From: DATEFF01 sp964586395 | GTDB taxonomy: Bacteria > Patescibacteriota > Saccharimonadia > Saccharimonadales > EFPC-124 | Assembly: GCA_964586395.1 (NCBI GenBank) | Contig: CAZPGP010000006.1 | Span: forward strand, 1 to 54,149 | Direction: 5' to 3' | DNA: 54,149 nucleotides | Shown: piece after piece, positions 17,426 through 24,803 of the stretch | How positions within the stretch are numbered: position 1 is the first letter of the stretch | Layout: the number at the start of each line of letters is the position of its first letter | Made by a program: the position numbers and the translations under genes | The notes under the pieces: model-generated | Told to the model about the DNA's origin: nothing | Seen by the model: the letters and a program-made list of their open reading frames with translations, nothing else | Database searches by the model: none

Positions 17426-17486
17426 TTAATGTCCATCCGTTCACCTCTGGCAAGTTGGATCCAAATAGGGTAAAATATCCCCAGTT

Positions 17487-19013
17487 ATGCAGTGGTTAAA
17501 CGACATCGTAGAGCGAGCAATGACTCAGCACCCCCAAGGCGAGATTATCGTCAGTTCTGGCGTGTCGCCATCTGGCAAGTACCACCTCGGGACACTCCGT
17601 GAGATTCTGACCGCTGAAGCTATTATGGTTGAGCTGAAGCGCCGTGGCCGCGAGGCACGCCATCTGCACATCGTGGACGACCTCGATATCTTCCGCAAAG
17701 TTCCCTCTCAAGTCCCAGAAGAGTGGAGTGAGCATCTCGGCAAACCACTTTGTGACGTCCCATCGCCAGATGGCAACGGCAGCTACGCTGATTACTACCT
17801 AGCTGACATGATCGAGGCCGGCAAGAAGCTTCGACTCCAGATGGAAGTTGTGCGCTCACACGAGAAATACCGCCAAGGATTCTACGTGCCGGCTATCGAG
17901 AAAGCTCTGGCAGGTGTTGATATTATCCGCAAGGCAATCACCGAAGTTTCTGGACGTCAACTTGAGGAGTCTTGGTCGCCAATCCAAGTCATCGAAGATG
18001 GCCGACTTAAGAATCGCCAGTTCAAATCGATCAACACCGACAGCAAAACGCTCGTCTACGTGGACGGCGAAGGTAACGATCGCGAAATCGGGTACGCAGA
18101 CGGTCTGGTTAAGCTCAACTGGCGTATCGACTGGCCTGGTCGTTGGTGGCTCATGGGTGTAAATGTTGAGCCATTCGGCCGAGACCACGCTACTAAGGGC
18201 GGCAGCTTCGACACCGGCGAAGTGATCGTCCGCGATGTTTTTGAGGCACCAGCACCAATCCCTGTACCATACGACTTCATCAACCGTACGGGCGAGACCA
18301 AGAAGATGAGTAAGTCTGCCGGTAACACCATTACTGCATCTGAACTTGTCGAGATGATGCCTGCCGAGATCGTGTGGTTCTTCATCTTGCGCGCCGCTCC
18401 AAGCAAGCTCCTTTTCTTTGACGAAGGCGAGATCATGATGCGCCTGTTCGATGAATTCGCTGCGCTTTTGGCCAAACCAGACCGCACCGAAGCCGAGCAG
18501 CAGCTTATTGAGCTTTGTACCCACGATGTCGAGCCAACAGTTAGCAACATTCCATTTACGCACCTCGTTGCCAGCTACCAGGCTTCGCTGAAGGACGCCG
18601 ACAAAACCATCGATGTGATTCGTCGCACCGCCGAACACGCCGCAACTGCCGAGAAAGATGCCGAGATCATCCGCGCAGAGCTGCGCTTTATCGACAATTG
18701 GCTTCAGAACCGCGCCCCAGAAGACGTGAAATTTGAGCTACTCGAAACAGTTAACGCCGCTGACTTTAATGAAGTCGAAGTTGAATTCCTGACCCGATTA
18801 GGTGAGAAGGTTGCTCAAGCCCCGGCTGATGCCGACGGCCAGTGGTTCCACAACGCAATCTACGAATTCAAAGAAGAACTCGGCCTCAGCCCGAAAGATA
18901 TGTTCACCACGCTGTATCGCGCGCTCATCGGCCGCACCAGCGGTCCACGAGCTGGCTGGTTCCTGAGCATTTTGCCACGGGAGTGGTTGGTTGCAAGGCT
19001 GCAACTCAGATGA
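17487..19013 (+). CDS. lysS: Lysyl-tRNA synthetase, class I
   Basis: 508 residues. Class I (not the usual bacterial class II) enzyme: the HIGH-type signature is in SPSGKYHLGTLRE (about 27-39) and the KMSKS loop is TKKMSKSAGN (about 271-280). The C-terminal helical domain binds the anticodon. Class I LysRS occurs in archaea and scattered bacteria. TAAAAT at 17471-17476, with TGGCAA 17 bases upstream, ends ten bases before ATG and no Shine-Dalgarno is visible. The last codons overlap the next gene (ATGA). Confidence 0.95.
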   Translation: MQWLNDIVERAMTQHPQGEIIVSSGVSPSGKYHLGTLREILTAEAIMVELKRRGREARHLHIVDDLDIFRKVPSQVPEEWSEHLGKPLCDVPSPDGNGSYADYYLADMIEAGKKLRLQMEVVRSHEKYRQGFYVPAIEKALAGVDIIRKAITEVSGRQLEESWSPIQVIEDGRLKNRQFKSINTDSKTLVYVDGEGNDREIGYADGLVKLNWRIDWPGRWWLMGVNVEPFGRDHATKGGSFDTGEVIVRDVFEAPAPIPVPYDFINRTGETKKMSKSAGNTITASELVEMMPAEIVWFFILRAAPSKLLFFDEGEIMMRLFDEFAALLAKPDRTEAEQQLIELCTHDVEPTVSNIPFTHLVASYQASLKDADKTIDVIRRTAEHAATAEKDAEIIRAELRFIDNWLQNRAPEDVKFELLETVNAADFNEVEVEFLTRLGEKVAQAPADADGQWFHNAIYEFKEELGLSPKDMFTTLYRALIGRTSGPRAGWFLSILPREWLVARLQLR

Positions 19014-19597
19014 AAAAAGTTCCCTTTGATCATGACAACCTAGACATAAAGAACAATCTTCTCAACCTCGCCCGTCAATCGTGGGATTCAGGCGACTTTG
19101 AGAAGAAGCTTGCTTCCTTGATAATCTTTGCGAGTTTCGCCGAGTATCTGGCCGAACACCTTCTCGATACCGTTCGCTACGCAGTGGAGAGGGCTAGTTA
19201 TCAGTCATACGGAGCGGTTATTTTTTTGAAGGCTGATGATACCAAGGCTAAACCACTCAATATGAGCGACTATATTAATCGCTTGTCCAACTTTGAGTTC
19301 CCTGATAAGAAGGATACCCTCAAGCTAATGAAAACCATTGCAACAGCGCGCAACAAGCTTTTTCATGATTTTGCGCGCATCACTCTAGAAGAGGCGGCAA
19401 TAGTCGACAAGTACGTTGAGGACATCAAGGAAGGTACGGAAGAGCTAATTACTAAGGTCAACACAATCGAAGGCAGCATCAAGGCTCAGGTGGTTACGCT
19501 TGTGACGCCACCGGGCACCGTCGATTCAAGCGGTGCAGCCGCAGCCTCTCAAGACGAATCCAGCAATAAGGAGCCTGAATCACCTAAAGAGCTGTAA
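19010..19597 (+). CDS. HEPN-like helical protein, translationally coupled to lysS
   Basis: 195 residues, starting in an ATGA overlap with lysS; the longer upstream reading is a shadow inside lysS. Mainly helical. TARNKLFHDF (about residues 115-124) contains Arg-x4-His, the hallmark of HEPN ribonuclease and HEPN-like domains. The tail (about 165-195) is low-complexity, Ser/Glu-rich. HEPN proteins often act on RNA, including tRNA, or assemble with nucleotidyltransferases. No partner antitoxin is visible here, so whether it is a nuclease is open. Confidence 0.7.
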   Translation: MKKVPFDHDNLDIKNNLLNLARQSWDSGDFEKKLASLIIFASFAEYLAEHLLDTVRYAVERASYQSYGAVIFLKADDTKAKPLNMSDYINRLSNFEFPDKKDTLKLMKTIATARNKLFHDFARITLEEAAIVDKYVEDIKEGTEELITKVNTIEGSIKAQVVTLVTPPGTVDSSGAAAASQDESSNKEPESPKEL

Positions 19598-19644
19598 TTG
19601 CGCACAGTGCTGTATAATTGAGGGTAATTCACAGGGGGCAAAAA

Positions 19645-21426
19645 ATGCGTTCAAAGTTGGTTCGTATAGGGGCATGGGCGGCGAGTCTGTTCGTGGCGGT
19701 TAGTTTGTTTGCGGTACCGGCGCGGGCGCAGGATACGCAGAATTTTGTGATTCGTTCGTTCAATGCCGATTATTCCCTGAGTCGTGACTCGCAGAACATC
19801 AGCACACTGAAGGTGACCGAGAAGATTATCGCGGAGTTCCCGAGCTTCGACCAAAATCACGGCATTATCCGCGCGTTGCCGCTGACCTACCAGGGTCACG
19901 ACGTGAGCCTCAAGCTTGAGAAAGTTGTCGACGCGGGCGGCAATAAGGTCAAGTACACGACAGAGGTCGTCAAGGCCGGCAATATGCTGGTCAAGATCGG
20001 CGATTCCAACAAGTACGTCCACGGTCTCCAGGAGTACGACATCACCTACACGATGCAGAATGTCGTCGCTAAGTTCAGCGACCACGACGAGCTGTTCTGG
20101 GACGTGAACGGCGACGACTGGAAGCAGCCCGTCGACTCGGTGACCGCGAGCGTGCACATTCCAAAGGACCTCGTGAGTTCGCTTAAGGACGATAAGCGCT
20201 GTTACACTGGCACCAACGACTCTCAGCAGTCGGACTGCACCATTACGGTCGACCCCAAGGACGGCGCGGTGACCGTGAACTTGGTTACGACGCGCGGTTT
20301 GGCTGCTGGCGAGACGATGAGCTACGTGCTGGGTTTTAACGCAAATACGTTTGTTGGCTACCAGGTACCGTTGAGTCAGATACTGTGGTGGATTGCTGGT
20401 ATCGTGCTCTTTGGGCTTGTGCCGCCAGCCTTCGCGCTGTGGGTTGTGATTCGTAAATGGCGCCAGTACGGCCGTGACGCCAAGGGCAGGGGCACGATCG
20501 TACCGCAGTACTTGCCGCCCAAGGAGATGAGTGTTCTGGGGAGCAGCGAAGTCTTGAAGCAGCGATTTGTAGCCGCTTCCATATCGGCGCAGATTATCGA
20601 CCTGGCTGTGCGTCGCTATCTGAAGATTTTTGAACAGACCGAAAAGAAAGTACTGAAAGACAAAACGACATATTCCGTCGAGCTAGTCAAAACCACAATG
20701 GGCCTGCGAAGCGAGGAGAAGGCAGTTGTCGCGATGTTATTTGGCGCTGAGCCGAAAGTTGGCGACAAGGTTGACCTGAGTGACCTCAGCAGCAAGCTGT
20801 ACAAGAAGGCCGCTGACCTGGGCAAGAGCATCGACCAGCAATTGGCGAACGAAGGCTACTTCTTGCAGCCACCGCAGAAGGTCTTCCAGATGTACCTGGC
20901 GTGGGGGATTGTACTGTGCGTCGTCGGGTTTATCTTCCCGCCATACACGCTGGGTATGTTGCTGGCCGGAGTCGTCGTGCTGGCTAGCTCGCGGCTCATG
21001 CCGGCTCGTACGCAAAAGGGCGTCGACATGCGCGACTACCTGTATGGCTTGCGCGACTACATGAAGCTCGCCGAGGTTGACCGTATTCGCGTGATGCAAA
21101 GCCCTAAGGGTGAACTGACCGAGAAGATCGACACCACCGACAGCCACAAGCTCGTCAAGCTGTACGAGAAGCTCCTGCCGTACGCCATGCTATTTGGTAT
21201 CGAGCGCGAGTGGGCGAAGCAGTTTGCCGACCTGTACTACGAGAAGCAGCCAGATTGGTACAGCGGTGCGGGCGCGTTCAGCGCAGTGTACTTTGCTGGC
21301 GCTATGCATAGTTTCTCGAGCACAAGCAATGCGACATTCTCGCCACCAAGTAGCAGTAGCTCCAGCGGCTTTAGCGGCGGTGGCGCCGGAGGCGGTGGTG
21401 GCGGTGGAGGAGGCGGTGGTTGGTAG
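19645..21426 (+). CDS. DUF2207-type membrane protein with glycine-rich tail
   Basis: 593 residues. I start at ATG 19645 behind an AGGGGGC Shine-Dalgarno; it gives a signal peptide (about 1-28, cleaved near ARA-QD). A large extracellular domain (30-235) is followed by a membrane span (about 245-270), a cytoplasmic helical domain, a hydrophobic hairpin (about 415-455), and a C-terminal Ser stretch that ends in an almost pure glycine run plus Trp. This is the architecture of the DUF2207 family, whose function is not established. Confidence 0.85.
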   Translation: MRSKLVRIGAWAASLFVAVSLFAVPARAQDTQNFVIRSFNADYSLSRDSQNISTLKVTEKIIAEFPSFDQNHGIIRALPLTYQGHDVSLKLEKVVDAGGNKVKYTTEVVKAGNMLVKIGDSNKYVHGLQEYDITYTMQNVVAKFSDHDELFWDVNGDDWKQPVDSVTASVHIPKDLVSSLKDDKRCYTGTNDSQQSDCTITVDPKDGAVTVNLVTTRGLAAGETMSYVLGFNANTFVGYQVPLSQILWWIAGIVLFGLVPPAFALWVVIRKWRQYGRDAKGRGTIVPQYLPPKEMSVLGSSEVLKQRFVAASISAQIIDLAVRRYLKIFEQTEKKVLKDKTTYSVELVKTTMGLRSEEKAVVAMLFGAEPKVGDKVDLSDLSSKLYKKAADLGKSIDQQLANEGYFLQPPQKVFQMYLAWGIVLCVVGFIFPPYTLGMLLAGVVVLASSRLMPARTQKGVDMRDYLYGLRDYMKLAEVDRIRVMQSPKGELTEKIDTTDSHKLVKLYEKLLPYAMLFGIEREWAKQFADLYYEKQPDWYSGAGAFSAVYFAGAMHSFSSTSNATFSPPSSSSSSGFSGGGAGGGGGGGGGGGW

Positions 21427-21451
21427 CCGCCCGATATAAACAAGGAGAAAT

Positions 21452-21922
21452 ATGACCGAAACACTACTTATCATCACCGGGGTTCTGACGGCGCTGTTGG
21501 CCGGTGTATTCTTCGCCTTTTCTGTGGCGGTTAACGGAGGTCTGCACCGCCTGAAGGATGAGGCGTACGTCCAGGCTATGCAGCATATCAACGTCGTTAT
21601 CGAGAATCCTTTGTTTCTGCTGACCTTTATGGGGCCGGTTGTGCTGTTGCCGGTTATGACGTGGCTGACCTGGACTGATGGCACGACTCGACCGCTGCTA
21701 CTCGCTGGTGCAAGCCTACTCTATGTTGTGGGTACATTTGGCGTCACGATGGCCGGTAACATTCCGCTCAACAAGCGCTTGGCTCAAGCTGACACGAGCA
21801 AGCCTGGCGAAGCAACCAAGGCTCGAGCCGAATTCGAAAATCCATGGAATCGACTGCACGCCGTCCGAACCGTGGCTTCCATAGCCGCAACAGTGCTGGT
21901 CTTTGCCGCCTGCGTGGCGTAG
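21452..21922 (+). CDS. DUF1772-like small membrane protein
   Basis: 156 residues with four hydrophobic segments. FFAFSVAVNGGL near the start, GNIPLNKRLA in the third loop and NPWNRLHAVRT before the last span match the DUF1772 (anthrone oxygenase-like) pattern. Role in this organism unknown. Strong AAGGAG before ATG; ten bases ahead of msrA. Confidence 0.75.
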   Translation: MTETLLIITGVLTALLAGVFFAFSVAVNGGLHRLKDEAYVQAMQHINVVIENPLFLLTFMGPVVLLPVMTWLTWTDGTTRPLLLAGASLLYVVGTFGVTMAGNIPLNKRLAQADTSKPGEATKARAEFENPWNRLHAVRTVASIAATVLVFAACVA

Positions 21923-21931
21923 GGTAGAAGT

Positions 21932-22450
21932 ATGGACCAACAAGCAAAGAAAACCGAGACCGCACTACTCGCCGCCGGATGTTTCTGGGGAGTCCAGGCG
22001 TACTTTGATGACCTCGAAGGCGTCGTGAGCACTGAGGTTGGATACAGTGGCGGGCATGTCGCCAATCCGACCTACGAGCAAGTAGGCTCGCAAAAAACAG
22101 GCCATGCCGAGACGACCAAAATTGAGTTCGACCCCGAGAAGATCAGCTACCACGACATCCTCGAAAATTTCTTTCGCATGCATGATCCGACCACGCCAAA
22201 TCAAGACGGCCCGAACATCGGGAGCAACTATCGGTCGGCGATTTTCTACGAGGGCGATGACCAGAAGCACACCGCCGAAGCAGTTATCGCTGAGTTGACC
22301 GAGCGTGAGAAGTTTAAGGCGCCCATCATCACTGAAGTCGCTGAAGCCGGCCCGTTCTATCCTGCCGAAGAATATCACCAGAAGTTTTTTCAGAAGACTG
22401 GCTATGGTGCCTGTCATATTTGGCCTTCAGAGGTCGACATCAAGAGCTAG
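21932..22450 (+). CDS. msrA: Peptide methionine-S-sulfoxide reductase
   Basis: 172 residues. Reduces the S epimer of methionine sulfoxide in damaged proteins. The catalytic GCFWG motif is at about residues 16-20, followed by VGYSGG and the FFRMHDPTTPNQDGPNIGSNYRS region (given in parts by the family as HDPT..N.Q..D.G..YRS). Only one further Cys, near the end (GACHIWP), is available as a resolving residue. It stands alone without msrB. Confidence 0.95.
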   Translation: MDQQAKKTETALLAAGCFWGVQAYFDDLEGVVSTEVGYSGGHVANPTYEQVGSQKTGHAETTKIEFDPEKISYHDILENFFRMHDPTTPNQDGPNIGSNYRSAIFYEGDDQKHTAEAVIAELTEREKFKAPIITEVAEAGPFYPAEEYHQKFFQKTGYGACHIWPSEVDIKS

Positions 22451-22468
22451 TAGGGTATAATAAAGTTC

Positions 22469-23767
22469 ATGTTAGACATCCGTTACATTCGGGAGAATGC
22501 TGCCCGTGTACAAGAGGCAAGCGAGCAAAAGGGCTACAAGAACGTAGATATTGCTCACTTACTCCAGCTCGATGAGGAGCGTCGCACGCTTCTCGGGAAG
22601 GTCGAAGAGCTTCGTAAAGAGCGCAACGACCTGTCCTCGAGTACCAAAGGGCAGAAGCCGAGTGACGAGCAGCTAGCGCGGGGCCGCGAACTGAAAACAG
22701 AAATTACCGAAATCGAAGACCGCCTGAACGTCGTTGAGGGTGAGTTTGTGACTGCGCTCAAGAAAGTCCCGAATATGCCGCTGGATTACGTACCAGTTGG
22801 CGCAACCGAGGACGAGAATGTTATCGCCAAGACTGTCGGCGAGCCAACTAAGTTTGATTTTGAGCCAAAAAACCACTGGGAACTCGCTTTAGCGCGCGAC
22901 TGGATTGACAAAGAGCGAGCCGCTAAAGTTGCCGGCAGCCGCTTTGCGTATCTGAAGGGCGAGCTGGCCCGTCTGCATTTCGCGCTGATGAGTTACGGCA
23001 TGGACGTCGTGACTGACGCCGATACTATGAAGAAGATTATCGCTGATGCTGGTCTGAACGTCTCCGATAAACCATTTACGCTTATTATGCCGCCAGCCGT
23101 CGCGCGCACCGAGGTCTACGATGCAACTGGTCGCCTCAACAAAGAAGAGCAGACCTACAAGCTCGCCGACGACGACCTCTGGCTCAACGCCAGCGCCGAA
23201 CATGTCATGGCGCCGATGTACATGAATGAAATTCTCGACGAAGCCCAGCTGCCAATCCGCATGGTCGGCTACACAACTGCCTTCCGCCGCGAAGCTGGCA
23301 CCTACGGCAAAGACATGGAAGGTATCTTCCGCCTACACCAGTTCGACAAGCTCGAGATGGAGAGCTTCACGACTGGCGACACAGGCCTGGAGGAGCATAA
23401 ACTGATGGTCGCAATTCAGGAATATCTGATGTCCAGTCTCGGTCTGCCATATCGCGTGCTCCAGAAGTGCACCGCCGATATTGGTGGCCCGAACGCCGCT
23501 GGCGTCGATATCGACACCTGGCTGCCCGGTCAGGACAAATACCGCGAAACCCACACCGCCGATTACATCACCGACTACCAAGCGCGTCGTATGCAAACCC
23601 GCGTTCGTCGCGCGAGTGGGGAACTCGAGCTGGTCCACACCAATGATGCGACTGCTTTTTCTCAGCGTCCACTTATCGCTATTGTCGAGAACTTCCAGCG
23701 AGCTGACGGTACAATCACCATTCCAGAAGTGCTGCGACCGTACCTTGGCGGCCGCGAAACCCTGTAA
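22469..23767 (+). CDS. serS: Seryl-tRNA synthetase
   Basis: 432 residues, usual length. N-terminal antiparallel coiled-coil arm (about 30-100), then the class II core with TAFRREAGTYGKDMEGIFRLHQF (motif 2 region) and the conserved residues just before the C-terminus. TATAAT at 22456-22461 ends seven bases before ATG and there is no Shine-Dalgarno, so it is probably leaderless. Confidence 0.96.
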   Translation: MLDIRYIRENAARVQEASEQKGYKNVDIAHLLQLDEERRTLLGKVEELRKERNDLSSSTKGQKPSDEQLARGRELKTEITEIEDRLNVVEGEFVTALKKVPNMPLDYVPVGATEDENVIAKTVGEPTKFDFEPKNHWELALARDWIDKERAAKVAGSRFAYLKGELARLHFALMSYGMDVVTDADTMKKIIADAGLNVSDKPFTLIMPPAVARTEVYDATGRLNKEEQTYKLADDDLWLNASAEHVMAPMYMNEILDEAQLPIRMVGYTTAFRREAGTYGKDMEGIFRLHQFDKLEMESFTTGDTGLEEHKLMVAIQEYLMSSLGLPYRVLQKCTADIGGPNAAGVDIDTWLPGQDKYRETHTADYITDYQARRMQTRVRRASGELELVHTNDATAFSQRPLIAIVENFQRADGTITIPEVLRPYLGGRETL

Positions 23768-23772
23768 GATCC

Positions 23773-24316
23773 ATGAAAGTCATCACCTCAGAAATATACG
23801 GCCAGGTTATCGCTGGGGTCGGTTTGAAGCCGAAGTTTGTGCGTGAGCTTAGGCCTAAGTTTGATATGGTGACCGACTGGGACCGAGAGTTCGTGACTAT
23901 TACCGACCGCAGCGGTAATCGAGGCATCTTATGGATCGAGCTGGCCGAGAAAATTTACATCCTCCCATACACCCTTAGTCGCGGTATCGTTGACAAAGCA
24001 TCGGGTCGGGCGCGTCCTGTTATCTGTGACCTCTGTTTTACGCAGCAGATCGGCACAGCGGCCGCGCGAATCGCCTTGAGCCTGCCGGGTAGGGCTGAGG
24101 CGACGCGCAGTCTGTTGTGCTGCGCCGACTTGGCGTGTTCTGATCACGTTCGCAGTCGGACGCTTTCGAGCAGGCGATCGCGGGCACAGCTACGCGAGAG
24201 TATTTCTCAGGGAGGATCGCGTCCAGCGACTGCAACGCAAGCTATCCGAGCTGGTGGAAGCGCTTGGCACAAAACCACAAATCTACGCTCGCGTCGATGA
24301 GGCGGGATTGGTATAA
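23773..24316 (+). pseudogene. FBP (EF-G-binding, treble-clef zinc finger) protein, frameshifted near the C-terminus
   Basis: Reading from ATG 23773, the first about 130 residues look like an FBP/FusB-type protein: CDLC (about 93-96) and CCADLACSDHVRSR (about 120-133) supply the zinc-finger cysteines. The open frame then runs on as an Arg/Ser-rich tail to 24300. The family-like C-terminal helix (REDRVQRLQRKLSELVEALG) is instead encoded in another frame, ending at TAA 24316. One extra base, or two missing, between about 24160 and 24210 would restore one protein. Either a recent frameshift or an assembly error; a zinc finger without the helix might still fold. Confidence 0.6.
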
Positions 24317-24370
24317 TATAACTAGCCAACTGAGGGTCAAACGACCCGGAGGTTAAGAGAAGAAAGGTGT

Positions 24371-24760
24371 ATGGGCATGATTGCTCGGATTGACAAGTCA
24401 GGAATCAACCTTGAGCTTGAAGCCGATGTTGTGAAATACATCGACCGCAAGATTGGCCGCCTGGATCGTTACATTCCACGCACCGCTCGTGCGAGCGCGC
24501 GCGCCGTTGTAACTATCCGCGAGATGGCAAATCAAGTAGGCAATAAGTACGAGTGTGAAGTCATCTTGCACTTGCCGGGAGAAATCATCACGGCCAAGGA
24601 CGCAACGATGAATAAGTTCGCCGCAGTCGATATTGTGGAAGCTAAACTCCACAACAGACTTCTCAAGTACAAGACCACGCATAGCAGCGCCGCGCGCAGA
24701 GGATTGCTCCGCCGCGTTCGCGAACGACTCTTTCTGAGTTCTACTGAATCAGACGCCTGA
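24371..24760 (+). CDS. hpf: Ribosome hibernation factor, short HPF/RaiA type
   Basis: 129 residues. Binds the 30S decoding region in resting cells. The N-terminal beta-alpha layout with YIDRKIGRLDRYIPR and the later DMY-type region AAVDIVEAKLHNRLLKYK match the family; the dimerising C-terminal domain of long HPF is absent. Promoter likely TATAAT at 24312-24317, overlapping the end of the FBP gene; a GGGTC-AAAC-GACCC hairpin lies in the leader. The 8-mer ATAAGTTC occurs inside this gene at 24612-24619, apparently by chance. Confidence 0.88.
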   Translation: MGMIARIDKSGINLELEADVVKYIDRKIGRLDRYIPRTARASARAVVTIREMANQVGNKYECEVILHLPGEIITAKDATMNKFAAVDIVEAKLHNRLLKYKTTHSSAARRGLLRRVRERLFLSSTESDA

Positions 24761-24803
24761 GTTTCAGCATTAGCCGACTACACAAGTAAGAGAGGTAACC
24801 CAC

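Noticed and set aside
18842..19009. N-terminal extension of the HEPN-like gene
   Set aside because: This stretch is an out-of-frame shadow of the lysS 3' end; the ATGA overlap at 19010 gives the real start.
24612..24619. ATAAGTTC inside hpf as an island boundary
   Set aside because: It lies in frame within an intact conserved gene with no GC step or hairpin, so I treat it as chance.
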